From assembly GCA_934352055.1 (NCBI GenBank), contig CAKRJY010000007.1, forward strand, positions 62,001 through 126,000: a stretch of 64,000 bases of DNA. Reading direction: 5' to 3'. Below, piece after piece: positions 24,845 through 32,820 of the stretch. The position numbers and the translations under genes were made by a program. Source of the DNA: an uncultured Lachnospiraceae bacterium. Lineage in GTDB: Bacteria; Bacillota; Clostridia; Lachnospirales; Lachnospiraceae. Positions within the stretch are counted from its first letter, which is position 1, and each line of letters begins with the position of its first letter. Under the pieces are notes generated by a model. The model did not search any database. It was given only the letters and a program-made list of their open reading frames with translations, and was not told where the DNA came from.

Positions 24845-26255
24845 ATTGAAACACAAACCCATTCTATATACAGCGGTCATATTAGCAATCCTTTTTGTCA
24901 TTCTGATTGTTTCTGCAATCGGTATGTTTTACTATGTTTTTTCTATCCCGGAGCCGGAGGGATTAAGCCTTGCGTCGTGGCCGCATACGTTTACTGACAA
25001 TTTTTCCATTTGGATAGAGGAAAAAGACGGAAGTATCGGCGTGAAGCAAATCGGTGTGGAACGCTTGGACGAATACGGTTTGTGGGTGCAAATCCTTGAC
25101 GAAAACGGACAGGAAATCTATGCACACAACAAGCCTGAAAACTACCCGGACGATTACAGCATTACGGAGCTTGTCGAGTTTACGGAAAGCGGCTATGAAA
25201 ACGGAAATACTGTCTTTATCAGCAGCGTTACCATATCGGACAGAACGCTTAACTACGTTGTGGGCTTCCCTTATGCCATAGGAAAAACTATGCTTTACTA
25301 TAACGGTGAGAATGTGGCGCGGCTGTCACCATTTACAAAAAGCATAGTGTTCTTTTTCGCTTGCGTGGTTGTGCTTGTTGCCTTTGTTTATGCGTTTTGG
25401 CTGTCCCGAAAGTTGACAACGATTATTAACGGCATTAGAAGCATGGCAGCAAATCAATATACACCGCTGAAAGAAACAGGCGTATTCAGCGAGATTTACG
25501 GATCTCTGAATGAGATGAATATGAAAATACGCCGAAGCGAAAAGGTACAGCAGGAAACTGACCGTACCCGCAAAGAATGGATCGCGAACATCACCCATGA
25601 CTTGAAAACGCCGCTTTCTCCGGTAAAGGGATATGCGGAGTTGCTTTCAGACGGGAGTAGTCTTGATTTGCAGACCATACAGGACTATGGAAAAATCATT
25701 TTGAAGAATGTCAACCACATAGAAAAGCTGATGAACGACTTGAAACTGACCTATCAGCTTGAAGCTAACGCAATTCCTTACACACCGCAGGAAATCAAGA
25801 TAGTGCGTTTGCTAAGAGAATTGGTAATTGACATAGCAAACAACCCGGCTTTTTCAAAGAGGGCAATCGAATTTGAAAGCACCATGCCAGAACAAGTGAT
25901 TGCTGTTGACTCCGATTTACTGCGCCGCGCCGTCGGGAATATCATTATCAATGCTCTTGTCCATAATTCGGTTGATACCAAAGTCAAAATTACAATCAGC
26001 AATGCTGCGAACAGCAAAATATTGATTGCCATTTCCGACAACGGGAACGGTATGGACGAAACGGAGTTGTCCGACTTGTGGAACCGCTATTACAGAGGGA
26101 CGAACACCAAAGAACGACCAGAGGGTAGCGGTCTTGGACTTGCAATCGCAAAACAGATTATCGCACTTCACGGCGGCGATATTTCCGTGGTGAGCAATCC
26201 TGGCTTGGGAACAGAGTTTACAATCCTGCTTCCATGTGGAGCAGGCACAAATTAA
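24834..26255 (+). CDS. Sensor histidine kinase
   Basis: A 473-residue membrane kinase. There are two membrane helices (about 12-36 and 168-188) with an extracytoplasmic sensor between them, then a HAMP-like linker and a HisKA domain with the phosphorylated His in WIANITHDLKTPLSPVKGYA (near residue 254). HATPase boxes follow: NIIINALVHNSV (N), DNGNGMDE (G1) and GSGLGLAIAKQI (G2). It pairs with the preceding response regulator. The location before an ABC transporter resembles peptide-antibiotic sensing modules, although the signal here is unknown. Confidence 0.95.
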   Translation: MKNKLKHKPILYTAVILAILFVILIVSAIGMFYYVFSIPEPEGLSLASWPHTFTDNFSIWIEEKDGSIGVKQIGVERLDEYGLWVQILDENGQEIYAHNKPENYPDDYSITELVEFTESGYENGNTVFISSVTISDRTLNYVVGFPYAIGKTMLYYNGENVARLSPFTKSIVFFFACVVVLVAFVYAFWLSRKLTTIINGIRSMAANQYTPLKETGVFSEIYGSLNEMNMKIRRSEKVQQETDRTRKEWIANITHDLKTPLSPVKGYAELLSDGSSLDLQTIQDYGKIILKNVNHIEKLMNDLKLTYQLEANAIPYTPQEIKIVRLLRELVIDIANNPAFSKRAIEFESTMPEQVIAVDSDLLRRAVGNIIINALVHNSVDTKVKITISNAANSKILIAISDNGNGMDETELSDLWNRYYRGTNTKERPEGSGLGLAIAKQIIALHGGDISVVSNPGLGTEFTILLPCGAGTN

Positions 26256-26287
26256 GGTCAAATTAAGATACGGCAAAGCCGCCCATA

Positions 26288-26332
26288 AGGTAGGTAGTCT
26301 ATGCTATAAAGCATAGGCGACCTACCTTTTTT
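26288..26332 (+). terminator. Terminator between the two-component system and the ABC genes
   Basis: AAGGTAGGT...GCATAGGCGACCTACCTT forms a long stem (inner TATGC/GCATA) followed by TTTTT. It lies about 40 bases before the ABC gene, so it could also act as an attenuator. Confidence 0.8.
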
Positions 26333-26367
26333 CTACGCCTATCACAATGACAAGGAGGTTTTCATAT

Positions 26368-27252
26368 ATGGAATTGCAATTACAGCATTTGAGCAAATGC
26401 TACGGTGCAAAGCAGGCTGTTGATGATGTTAGCACCGTCCTTACTCCAGGGGTATATGGTCTGCTTGGTGCGAATGGTGCGGGCAAGACAACTTTAATGC
26501 GTATGCTTTGCGGTGTTCTAAAGCCTACTTCCGGCAGTATCTGTTTGAACGGAAAGAGCATTGACGAGTTGGGAGAAGATTATTATGCCCACTTAGGCTA
26601 TATGCCGCAGGACTTCGGCTTTTACCCGGATTTTACAGCCCGTGAGTTTATGCTCTATATGGCGGCAGTAAAGGGGCTGGATAAGAAAGAAGCAGCGACA
26701 CGGGCGGGGGAATTGTTGAAATTAGTTAATTTGCATGAGGTGGCAGACAAAAAAATTAAGTCCTTTTCCGGCGGTATGAAGCAGCGTTTGGGGATTGCTC
26801 AGGCAGAGCTGAACGCCCCGGACATTCTCATTTTAGATGAGCCGACCGCAGGACTTGACCCCAAAGAACGTGTCCGCTTCCGCAATCTCATATCTGACTT
26901 TGCAGAGGATAAAATTGTTATCCTGTCTACGCATATTGTATCGGACGTTTCCTATATCGCTGATACTATTCTAATGATGAAAGACGGTACATTTTTACTG
27001 CAAGAACCTATGGCTACTATCACAGACAGTATAAACGGCAAGGTATGGGAGCTTTTGGTGAGCGACCGGGAAGCAGCAGAATACAGCAGACGCTTTTCTG
27101 TTGTTAATCTGCACCATGAAAACGGCAATGTGCGGTTACGTATGATACATGATACATCTCCGGCCGCCGACGCTATCACCGTACCGCCGAGCTTGGAGGA
27201 TTTGTTTTTATACCACTTCGGAGAAGAAGCCGGAGAAGAAAGGGGCGAATGA
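26368..27252 (+). CDS. ABC transporter ATP-binding protein
   Basis: A 294-residue ATPase. Walker A reads GANGAGKTTLMRML (residues about 34-42), the Q-loop MPQDFGFYPD, the signature SFSGGMKQRLGIAQAEL (about 134) and Walker B DILILDEPTAGLDP. The start at 26368 has AAGGAGG about ten bases upstream; an in-frame ATG at 26347 precedes that site. It pairs with the permease encoded five bases downstream to form an ABC-2 exporter or resistance pump. Control by the upstream two-component system is likely but not proven by sequence. Confidence 0.94.
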   Translation: MELQLQHLSKCYGAKQAVDDVSTVLTPGVYGLLGANGAGKTTLMRMLCGVLKPTSGSICLNGKSIDELGEDYYAHLGYMPQDFGFYPDFTAREFMLYMAAVKGLDKKEAATRAGELLKLVNLHEVADKKIKSFSGGMKQRLGIAQAELNAPDILILDEPTAGLDPKERVRFRNLISDFAEDKIVILSTHIVSDVSYIADTILMMKDGTFLLQEPMATITDSINGKVWELLVSDREAAEYSRRFSVVNLHHENGNVRLRMIHDTSPAADAITVPPSLEDLFLYHFGEEAGEERGE

Positions 27253-27256
27253 AACA

Positions 27257-28483
27257 ATGCTTATTAAATACGAATTTTTGAAAATCCTGCGTAAAAAATC
27301 GACGCTTATCGTCATGGTTGCAAGTTTGCTTGTAACTGCAATTTTATTTGGTTTACCGATTTTGCGGTATCAGACTTACAATCAAGAAGGTGTAATCACT
27401 GGCCTTGCGGGTATTGAATATGAAAAGGAACAAGCAGAAAATTATTCTGTTCCTTTAACAGATGAATATATCACTGAAACAATCCAGGAAGTACAGCAGC
27501 TTTTTGAAAATCCTGATAATGTGGGATATGACGGTTATGAACAGTTTTTGGTTGACAGCGCATATTGGGACGGTATCGCCCCACGGGAACGTCTGCTAAA
27601 TATGATTGCGAAAAACTATGTCAATCCAAACGAAAGCGCAGGGTATAGCTCATTAGCAGATTTGGATATTTCAGAGGGCGCGGATTTTTACGCTGCAAGA
27701 CAGGAAAAAATCGAAAAGCTACTTAATACCGCTTCCCGTGAATTGTCCGAGAAACAGAAAAACTATTGGCAGGATATGAACAGTAAGGTTGATGAACCTT
27801 TTCAGTATGGGTATTACGAAGGATGGGAAATCATCATTAGCAGCTTTGAATTGCTGATGTTTGCGCTACTGGCGGTCTGTATCGTGATTGCCCCTGTCTT
27901 TTCCGGCGAGTATGAAGCCGGAACGGACGCGGTAATATTATCCGCAAAATACGGAAAAACCAAACTGACAATGGCTAAAATTATGGCATCTTATCTATTT
28001 GGTGTGCTTGCCTTTACGCTCCATGTAATTGTTGCATTAGGCCTGCCCCTTGCCGCATTTGGCTTTGACGGTTGGGATTTGTCGCTGCAAATCGTAAACA
28101 CGACTATACCGTACCCGTGGACATTCCTGCAAGCTGTCCTTGTGAATTTGGGAGTAGTTTACCTTGTGCTGTTCGCCATGCTTGGCTTGACGCTTCTGCT
28201 GTCGGCAAAGATGAAAAGCCCGTACCTTGTGCTTATTGTGCTTGTACCCGTCCTTTTCATTCCGCTGTTTCTCTCTCCCAACGGGACAACAGGCGCATAC
28301 AATCTAATCTTGTTCCTGCTTCCGTACCGTTCTACCATGCCGGAGCTTGGGAAATATGTTACTTATCAAATTGGTGGACTTGTCTTAGACGTATTTACCA
28401 TGAGGGCAATCCTGTATGCACTATTGACTGCGGTTATGCTACCCCTTGCAAGACTTGTATTTAAGAAACATCAAGTCGCATAA
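27257..28483 (+). CDS. ABC-2 type transporter permease
   Basis: A 408-residue membrane protein. One hydrophobic helix near the N-terminus (STLIVMVASLLVTAILFGL) is followed by a large extracytoplasmic loop of about 170 residues and then five helices in the C-terminal half (ELLMFALLAVCIVIAPVF; YLFGVLAFTLHVIVALGLPL; and more). This is the usual layout of ABC-2 permeases acting with a separate ATPase. The ATG at 27257 is five bases after the ATPase stop; the earlier in-frame extension overlaps the ATPase and lacks homology. Confidence 0.9.
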   Translation: MLIKYEFLKILRKKSTLIVMVASLLVTAILFGLPILRYQTYNQEGVITGLAGIEYEKEQAENYSVPLTDEYITETIQEVQQLFENPDNVGYDGYEQFLVDSAYWDGIAPRERLLNMIAKNYVNPNESAGYSSLADLDISEGADFYAARQEKIEKLLNTASRELSEKQKNYWQDMNSKVDEPFQYGYYEGWEIIISSFELLMFALLAVCIVIAPVFSGEYEAGTDAVILSAKYGKTKLTMAKIMASYLFGVLAFTLHVIVALGLPLAAFGFDGWDLSLQIVNTTIPYPWTFLQAVLVNLGVVYLVLFAMLGLTLLLSAKMKSPYLVLIVLVPVLFIPLFLSPNGTTGAYNLILFLLPYRSTMPELGKYVTYQIGGLVLDVFTMRAILYALLTAVMLPLARLVFKKHQVA

Positions 28484-28495
28484 GGAGGGGGGAAG

Positions 28496-28618
28496 ATGAA
28501 AAAGAAAAAGCCTATGATTATTCTTGCGGCGATAGCTGCGGTTGTTATCGCAGCTATCGTGATAATATCGCAATCGTCAAATTGGTCTACCCTCTCCTAT
28601 TTGCATTTGTTACCTTAA
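28496..28618 (+). pseudogene. Truncated third gene of the ABC operon
   Basis: MKKKKPMIILAAIAAVVIAA continues as a signal-anchor helix and then SQSSNWSTLSYLHLLP before a stop, 40 residues in all. AAGGAGGGG precedes the ATG, so translation starts well. A signal sequence followed by only a dozen residues of low character indicates that the original secreted or membrane protein is lost. The break is near 28,575, where sequence related to the relaxase side begins. It marks one end of the two-component/ABC module. Confidence 0.65.
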
Positions 28619-28817
28619 TCTTAGTTCCATCCGGGCTAATGACTGCTTCTTCACTTCCGGAAGACTCATATCGCAGTGTATAAGTATTCACTGTCATTGT
28701 ATTATCTGTATCATTTGCCTTATATCCAGTGTAGGAAGATGATGCTGCTTCCGCAACAGATGCAAAGATGACAGATGACAGAACCGAACGTGAGTTTGAA
28801 AGGCAATCAAAGCCTTG
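28587..28817 (-). pseudogene. Remnant of a secreted protein after the relaxase gene
   Basis: Directly past the relaxase stop one frame reads SSVIFASVAEAASSSYTGYK and continues ANDTDNTMTVNTYTLRYESS to a TAG at 28587. The first part resembles a signal peptide with its cleavage site (AEAAS), but there is no start codon in frame. The protein's front is missing or frameshifted and the family is not recognised. It abuts the broken end of the ABC module. Confidence 0.4.
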
Positions 28818-30389
28818 TCATCTGCCACGCCCACGTCTACGAACCGGTGTGATTATCTGCTGTTCCCCCTGTGCTTTTAGCTGCTCCTCTGAAGGATGAT
28901 TTCTGTTGTATTTCACACGATAATCATATTCCTCAGTAAAATCATCATAGACGGACATCTTGTAACGCATACTCCGCATGGATTCTTCGGTATATCCCAT
29001 TCTGTCCTGGTACTTCTTTAGTTCTTCCATTCGGTCATCAGAAGGTGGCGGAAGAAGTTTAGCACGTTTTTCTAGAGAAAGCTTGCGGTATTCTGCTGGG
29101 GATGGAAACGGATTATTTTGAACCGGCACAGTTGACGAATTATTATCAAGTAATTCGTCTAACTCATCCTCATTATCTGGTTCTGCGTCGGTTGAGTTAT
29201 TTGTTGTGCCAAACTCAGTACTTACCGAGCCTGCGCCTGCATCAATTCCCTGCCACTCCTTATTGAAATCATCAAATGCAGCACCATAGAAGAAGGAATC
29301 GTCATTCTCCGGTATCTCATGTTTTTCCTGAAACTCGTCATATGCTTCATATACAGAAACATCCGGTTTTCTGGTCGGCTGTGATTCCTGTGTTGGTGCC
29401 TGTTTATTAGCCTTAGAAGCTGGCTCTTTCACTTCTTCCTCATCCTCTTCCCATCTAGAATAATCCTTCATGGACTGGCTGGAATGTTCGATGTCCTGCT
29501 CCTGCCTTTGGTAATCGAACCAGTCTTCCTTTTCCTTCTGTTTCATATACTCCCTGATGCCTGCAACCGTGAATCGCTTACCAAGCTTACTGCCTCGTAC
29601 TGCCTGTACCTTACCACCATTGCTGCTGCGATAGGGAAGGGCATAACTGATGGTATTCCCCTTTAAGCGGACATTCATGTGATAGGTTTTCTCAAGCATT
29701 TTTACCACATCATGGATGTTCTGCGTGGTCGGATCATTTATGGCAAGTCTGATATACACACGCATTTCATCCTTGAAAGAAAGTTTTCCCCTTTTCTGCA
29801 TCTGATTTTCAGCTAAGGTGCGTTTCTCCCTGGTCTTATCCGGATTGTAGAAGCTGTCACGGACAGAGTGTGTCAAGCCGTGGTTTCGACATTGTTCCCC
29901 GAAGTATTCCGACATTTCCACCAGTTCTTTCGGACCTCTACTAAAAGACGAGCCGTCCTTCTGGTTACAGTTATTTACCAGAAAATGCACGTGAACATGC
30001 TCCGTATCCACATGAACCGCAAACAATACCTCAAATCCCTTCTTCCAGAAGAACTTATGAGCGAAGTTCTCTGCCATCTTGTAAGCATCTGCATAAGTCA
30101 GTTTATCATTGTCCTCCGGATGAAAGGATATGGACAGCTTCTGTGCAAGAATGTCCCGCGGAAAGAACCGGCTGTACTTCTTCTGATGCATTTTCCTTGT
30201 CATAAGAACACAGTTGGCAAAGTTATCCCGGTTGCAGCCAAATGCATTATATAACTCCGACTTTGTCTTGATAACACCGGAACTTAGCTGTTCCTTCTTC
30301 TTCCCCAGAATATAATCTGCCGCACTGTGAAGCTGTGCCACAGACTTGCATGGAGCATATTTTACATTGACATTTCCGTATACTGCCAT
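28818..30389 (-). CDS. MobP-type relaxase (mobilization nuclease)
   Basis: A 523-residue relaxase that would nick oriT and lead the strand in transfer. The HUH metal-binding motif is seen as HVDTEHVHVHFLVNN (His126, Asp128, His131, His133, His135). The conserved N-terminal segment includes SAADYILGKKKEQL, and Tyr26 is a candidate nucleophile. The C-terminal half is charged, acidic and probably disordered, ending in an Arg-rich tail (RRRGRGR). The start directly abuts the MobC-like stop (TAGATG), so the two are coupled. With no secretion genes in the element, it depends on a helper. Confidence 0.93.
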   Translation of the reverse strand: MAVYGNVNVKYAPCKSVAQLHSAADYILGKKKEQLSSGVIKTKSELYNAFGCNRDNFANCVLMTRKMHQKKYSRFFPRDILAQKLSISFHPEDNDKLTYADAYKMAENFAHKFFWKKGFEVLFAVHVDTEHVHVHFLVNNCNQKDGSSFSRGPKELVEMSEYFGEQCRNHGLTHSVRDSFYNPDKTREKRTLAENQMQKRGKLSFKDEMRVYIRLAINDPTTQNIHDVVKMLEKTYHMNVRLKGNTISYALPYRSSNGGKVQAVRGSKLGKRFTVAGIREYMKQKEKEDWFDYQRQEQDIEHSSQSMKDYSRWEEDEEEVKEPASKANKQAPTQESQPTRKPDVSVYEAYDEFQEKHEIPENDDSFFYGAAFDDFNKEWQGIDAGAGSVSTEFGTTNNSTDAEPDNEDELDELLDNNSSTVPVQNNPFPSPAEYRKLSLEKRAKLLPPPSDDRMEELKKYQDRMGYTEESMRSMRYKMSVYDDFTEEYDYRVKYNRNHPSEEQLKAQGEQQIITPVRRRGRGR

Positions 30390-30746
30390 CTAATTCACCA
30401 CCTTTTCATATAGTTTTAATACTGAGTCTTCCAACCGCCGGAATACTCTCTGGAACGGTTCAAATGCTGTCATGGATATCAAATCCGGATAGGCATTGAT
30501 ATTCCTTGCCAGCTGGTTGATATTGACACCCTGCTTTTTCAATTCGTAGCAAACCTCATTCATAACTTCCATAAACTGCTTTAATGTTGTTCCATCAATC
30601 TGCCTGCCCTTGTTAACACGGAGCAGATAGTCGATGAAATCAGCGGAAGTTTTGTATCCGCTCTCCTTCATCTGTGATTCAAATTCCTGCTTTACACGGT
30701 AATCCACACGGGAGTAGATTACCTCGTCTCTTGTTCGTTTCCCCAT
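30390..30746 (-). CDS. MobC-like relaxosome accessory protein
   Basis: A 118-residue protein. The start MGKRTRDEVIYSRVDYRVKQ and the segment SADFIDYLLRVNKG suggest an N-terminal ribbon-helix-helix fold, and KKQGVNINQLARNIN is the usual MobC signature. It binds near oriT and helps the relaxase. AAGGAGG lies upstream of the ATG at 30746; a longer in-frame extension is rejected. It is immediately followed by the relaxase gene. The oriT is expected in the non-coding region upstream (30,747-31,300). Confidence 0.87.
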   Translation of the reverse strand: MGKRTRDEVIYSRVDYRVKQEFESQMKESGYKTSADFIDYLLRVNKGRQIDGTTLKQFMEVMNEVCYELKKQGVNINQLARNINAYPDLISMTAFEPFQRVFRRLEDSVLKLYEKVVN

Positions 30747-31167
30747 AGTGTCCTCCTTCTTTTTATCTGTAAAAAAAAGCCACAAAACATATTGGTTGAA
30801 TTGGCATTACTGCCTTTTCTTCCATTTGTTTCATGGCTTCACTTTTTGGTACTTTTGTATTCAGTTATTGTGTTTTGGCTACGATTGCACCGGATTATGG
30901 CTACATACTAATAGAAATTGTGGTCTGCCCCGGTAAATTGCAGTGTCATGCCCCTGTTGTGGTTCTACTGTTGCTCTGCTTTGTAGCCATTTGGTTGCAG
31001 ATATTGTCTAAAACGTATCTGCTATAGCTATACTGTCCATAAGAACCGCTATCATCTGCATCCGTCTGGGTAATTCTTCGTAGCCTTGGTGTAAGCGATG
31101 CTTCGTCAGCAGGGCACATCATCCCCACAGGTCTGCCCGCCGGAAAAAAGACTCCGTCAGACAGACA

Positions 31168-31207
31168 AAAGCAGCCCTTCGCTTACCTCTTCGGACTGCT
31201 TTTTCCA
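31168..31207. terminator. Hairpin with flanking T/A tracts
   Basis: AAGCAGCCC and GGACTGCTT pair around a 15-base loop; TTTTT follows on the plus strand and TTTT on the minus strand. Confidence 0.5.
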
Positions 31208-31299
31208 CATCTCTACTACTTATTGAAATCTTCTATTCCATTTCCGATGTGGTGGGGATGATATAGGCAGGTAGTACCGCTGGCTTGCCAAATCGTCAA

Positions 31300-31339
31300 A
31301 AATAAAATCAGAGTGCCTTACGGCACCCCGATTTTATTT
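31300..31339 (-). terminator. Long hairpin terminator
   Basis: AAATAAAATCaGaGTGCC and GGCACCcCGATTTTATTT pair around TTAC; the minus strand continues with TTTTATTTTTG. Confidence 0.6.
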
Positions 31340-31400
31340 CCTCCTCTTTGTCTTCGCCATCGGTGCTACCTGCTCATGGGCTACGCCCCCGAGACCCCCC

Positions 31401-31452
31401 GGACAGAAAAAATGCCGGACCATTCAAAGGGTGGTCTGGCATTTTTCTGTCC
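31401..31452 (-). terminator. Terminator of the par/toxin-antitoxin operon
   Basis: On the minus strand GGACAGAAAAATGCC...TGGTC pairs with GACCA...GGCATTTTTTCTGTCC. It lies 90 bases past the PIN gene and has a T6 tract in the arm. Confidence 0.7.
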
Positions 31453-31540
31453 TTTATCGCATTCGTTCCAGAGAAATCATAGCCGACTTTGTAGCTGCTT
31501 ATTTGAATAGTTACTGTCGGCTATTTAAGAAATTCCATTA

Positions 31541-31942
31541 CTACATTTCCAAAAATTCTGCTGCTGTCATTATCTTGGGATCTGTCACTCCCGATTCAAG
31601 AAAATCCTTATCTCCTGTAAGCAACACATCCGCTTTGGCATTTAATGCTGCTCGCAATATTGGTCTGTCCTTAACATCACGAATCAGCTTTTCAGCATCT
31701 TCTTCCATTTCCGGTGTTGTTGCTACTTCAATGACTGACAGCGAATATGCAAGAAATTTCTCCAACATGGAAATCTTAGTCGGGAATTTCCGATTAAAGA
31801 TTCTCCATAGTTCTTCAATATTCTGGTCACAGATAATTCCCTTGTTTGGATAGGTAACTGCCTTTAGGTATGCCTTATATGGCGTTCCATGGGAATTGAG
31901 CGCTGCTGAAATCAGAATATTGGTATCAATCAGTATTCTCAT
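31541..31942 (-). CDS. PIN-domain ribonuclease toxin
   Basis: A 133-residue PIN-like protein (COG1569 type). The acidic active-site residues are seen in MRILIDTNILISAAL (Asp6), in the middle IEELWRIF (Glu), and in DRPILRAALNAKADVLLTGDKDFL (Asp pair). PIN toxins cleave RNA and are held inactive by a partner. The AbrB-like gene just upstream overlaps it by four bases and is the expected antitoxin. It is the last gene of the par operon strand and is followed by a terminator. Confidence 0.85.
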   Translation of the reverse strand: MRILIDTNILISAALNSHGTPYKAYLKAVTYPNKGIICDQNIEELWRIFNRKFPTKISMLEKFLAYSLSVIEVATTPEMEEDAEKLIRDVKDRPILRAALNAKADVLLTGDKDFLESGVTDPKIMTAAEFLEM

Positions 31943-32211
31943 AAGCCCTCCACTTCTTCTCTTACCTCTCTTACAAGTGCATCAATATCTTCCTCTGTTT
32001 CCAGACCACTCTTTGCTGCTTCTCCCTGCATACCGCCTTGAAGCATTTTCATAGCATAAACTGCTGCATTCATCATTACAACCTGATCACCTTCACAAAT
32101 CAGTGTTACTCTGTCTCCTGTTCCGATTCCAAGCTGCTCTCTGATTTCCTTTGGAAGAGTTATCTGTCCTTTGGACATTACCTTTGCGTTATCTACTATC
32201 ATGTTTGCCAT
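31939..32211 (-). CDS. AbrB/MazE/SpoVT-type antitoxin
   Basis: A 90-residue protein with the swapped-hairpin AbrB fold: AKVMSKGQITLPKEIREQLG then GTGDRVTLICEGDQVVM. The acidic C-terminus (LETEEDIDALVREVREEVEG) would bind the PIN toxin encoded next. The ATG at 32211 has AAAGGAG upstream; the frame extends to 32286, but those codons lie in the operator. It probably represses the pair through the GTAGGG inverted repeats. Confidence 0.87.
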   Translation of the reverse strand: MANMIVDNAKVMSKGQITLPKEIREQLGIGTGDRVTLICEGDQVVMMNAAVYAMKMLQGGMQGEAAKSGLETEEDIDALVREVREEVEGL

Positions 32212-32235
32212 GTCGTTCACTCCTTTCAAAATCTT

Positions 32236-32268
32236 AAAAGTAGGGCATTTCCTACTTACCCTACTTTT
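32236..32268. promoter_or_regulatory. Inverted-repeat operator of the antitoxin gene
   Basis: AAAAGTAGGG (32236-32245) and CCCTACTTTT (32259-32268) are perfect inverted arms, with another CCTAC between them. They sit 25-57 bases before the antitoxin start. Confidence 0.65.
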
Positions 32269-32312
32269 AGTATATCCAGTTTTCATGATAATATCAACTC
32301 CTTTTCAAAAAT

Positions 32313-32810
32313 TTACACACCAAACGAGTAATCCAGAAACTCATTCTCTTCCGGCTCCATTTGCTCCTGTTTTCCAGCTTCTATCGGCTGTTCATTGCTC
32401 TGTGTCGGTTCTGTAACCGGCTTTACCCCCACCGATGCAACAGTTCTCGGATTACCCTGCTGATACGGATAAGGCATTATCCCTCCAGCCTGCAATCCCG
32501 CCTGAAAGAAAGCCTGCTGCTGCATCTGATACATGGCTGCAAGTGCCGGAAGGTTGGAAAGCAGCTTCTGCTCCACTGCCTGCACCAGCCTGTCTGCAAA
32601 AGCATCTTCCTTTTCCCTGCTTTCAAGATAGGGATCGTTTTTCTTGGCAAGATGTCTTTCATAATAATCATTGATAGCCGCCACCACAAAAGCATTCTGC
32701 GACTTAAAGCTCTGTTCCACCTCTTCGGAATGCAGGCGTTCCCACGCCTGCACTCCTCCATCATCCGTCATACTGAAACGGATGTTATGATTTCTGTACT
32801 GCTTTGTCAT
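32313..32810 (-). CDS. ParR-like centromere-binding protein (type II partition)
   Basis: A 165-residue protein placed 10 bases after the ParM-like gene. The N-terminal half (NIRFSMTDDGGVQAWERLHS; SQNAFVVAAINDYYERHL) resembles a ribbon-helix-helix DNA-binding module with a helical extension, and the C-terminus is Gln/Pro/Glu-rich and ends EFLDYSFGV. In ParMRC systems ParR binds parC and caps the ParM filament through its C-terminal tail. The assignment rests largely on its position next to parM and its size. Confidence 0.65.
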   Translation of the reverse strand: MTKQYRNHNIRFSMTDDGGVQAWERLHSEEVEQSFKSQNAFVVAAINDYYERHLAKKNDPYLESREKEDAFADRLVQAVEQKLLSNLPALAAMYQMQQQAFFQAGLQAGGIMPYPYQQGNPRTVASVGVKPVTEPTQSNEQPIEAGKQEQMEPEENEFLDYSFGV

Positions 32811-32820
32811 ATTACCTCAC

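Larger units (their letters stand above)
30747..31540. other. Non-coding region upstream of mobC, expected to hold oriT
   Basis: This 0.8 kb has no clear gene. A 60-codon frame on the minus strand (30946-31128, CPADEASLTPRLRRITQTDA...) begins at a GTG without a good ribosome site and may be chance or a remnant. Hairpins occur at 31168-31203, 31300-31339 and 31401-31452. The place of the relaxosome genes makes this the likeliest oriT location, but I could not identify a nick site. Confidence 0.4.

Noticed and set aside
31313..31510. 65-aa plus-strand frame
   Set aside because: Covers two hairpin terminators and has no homology.
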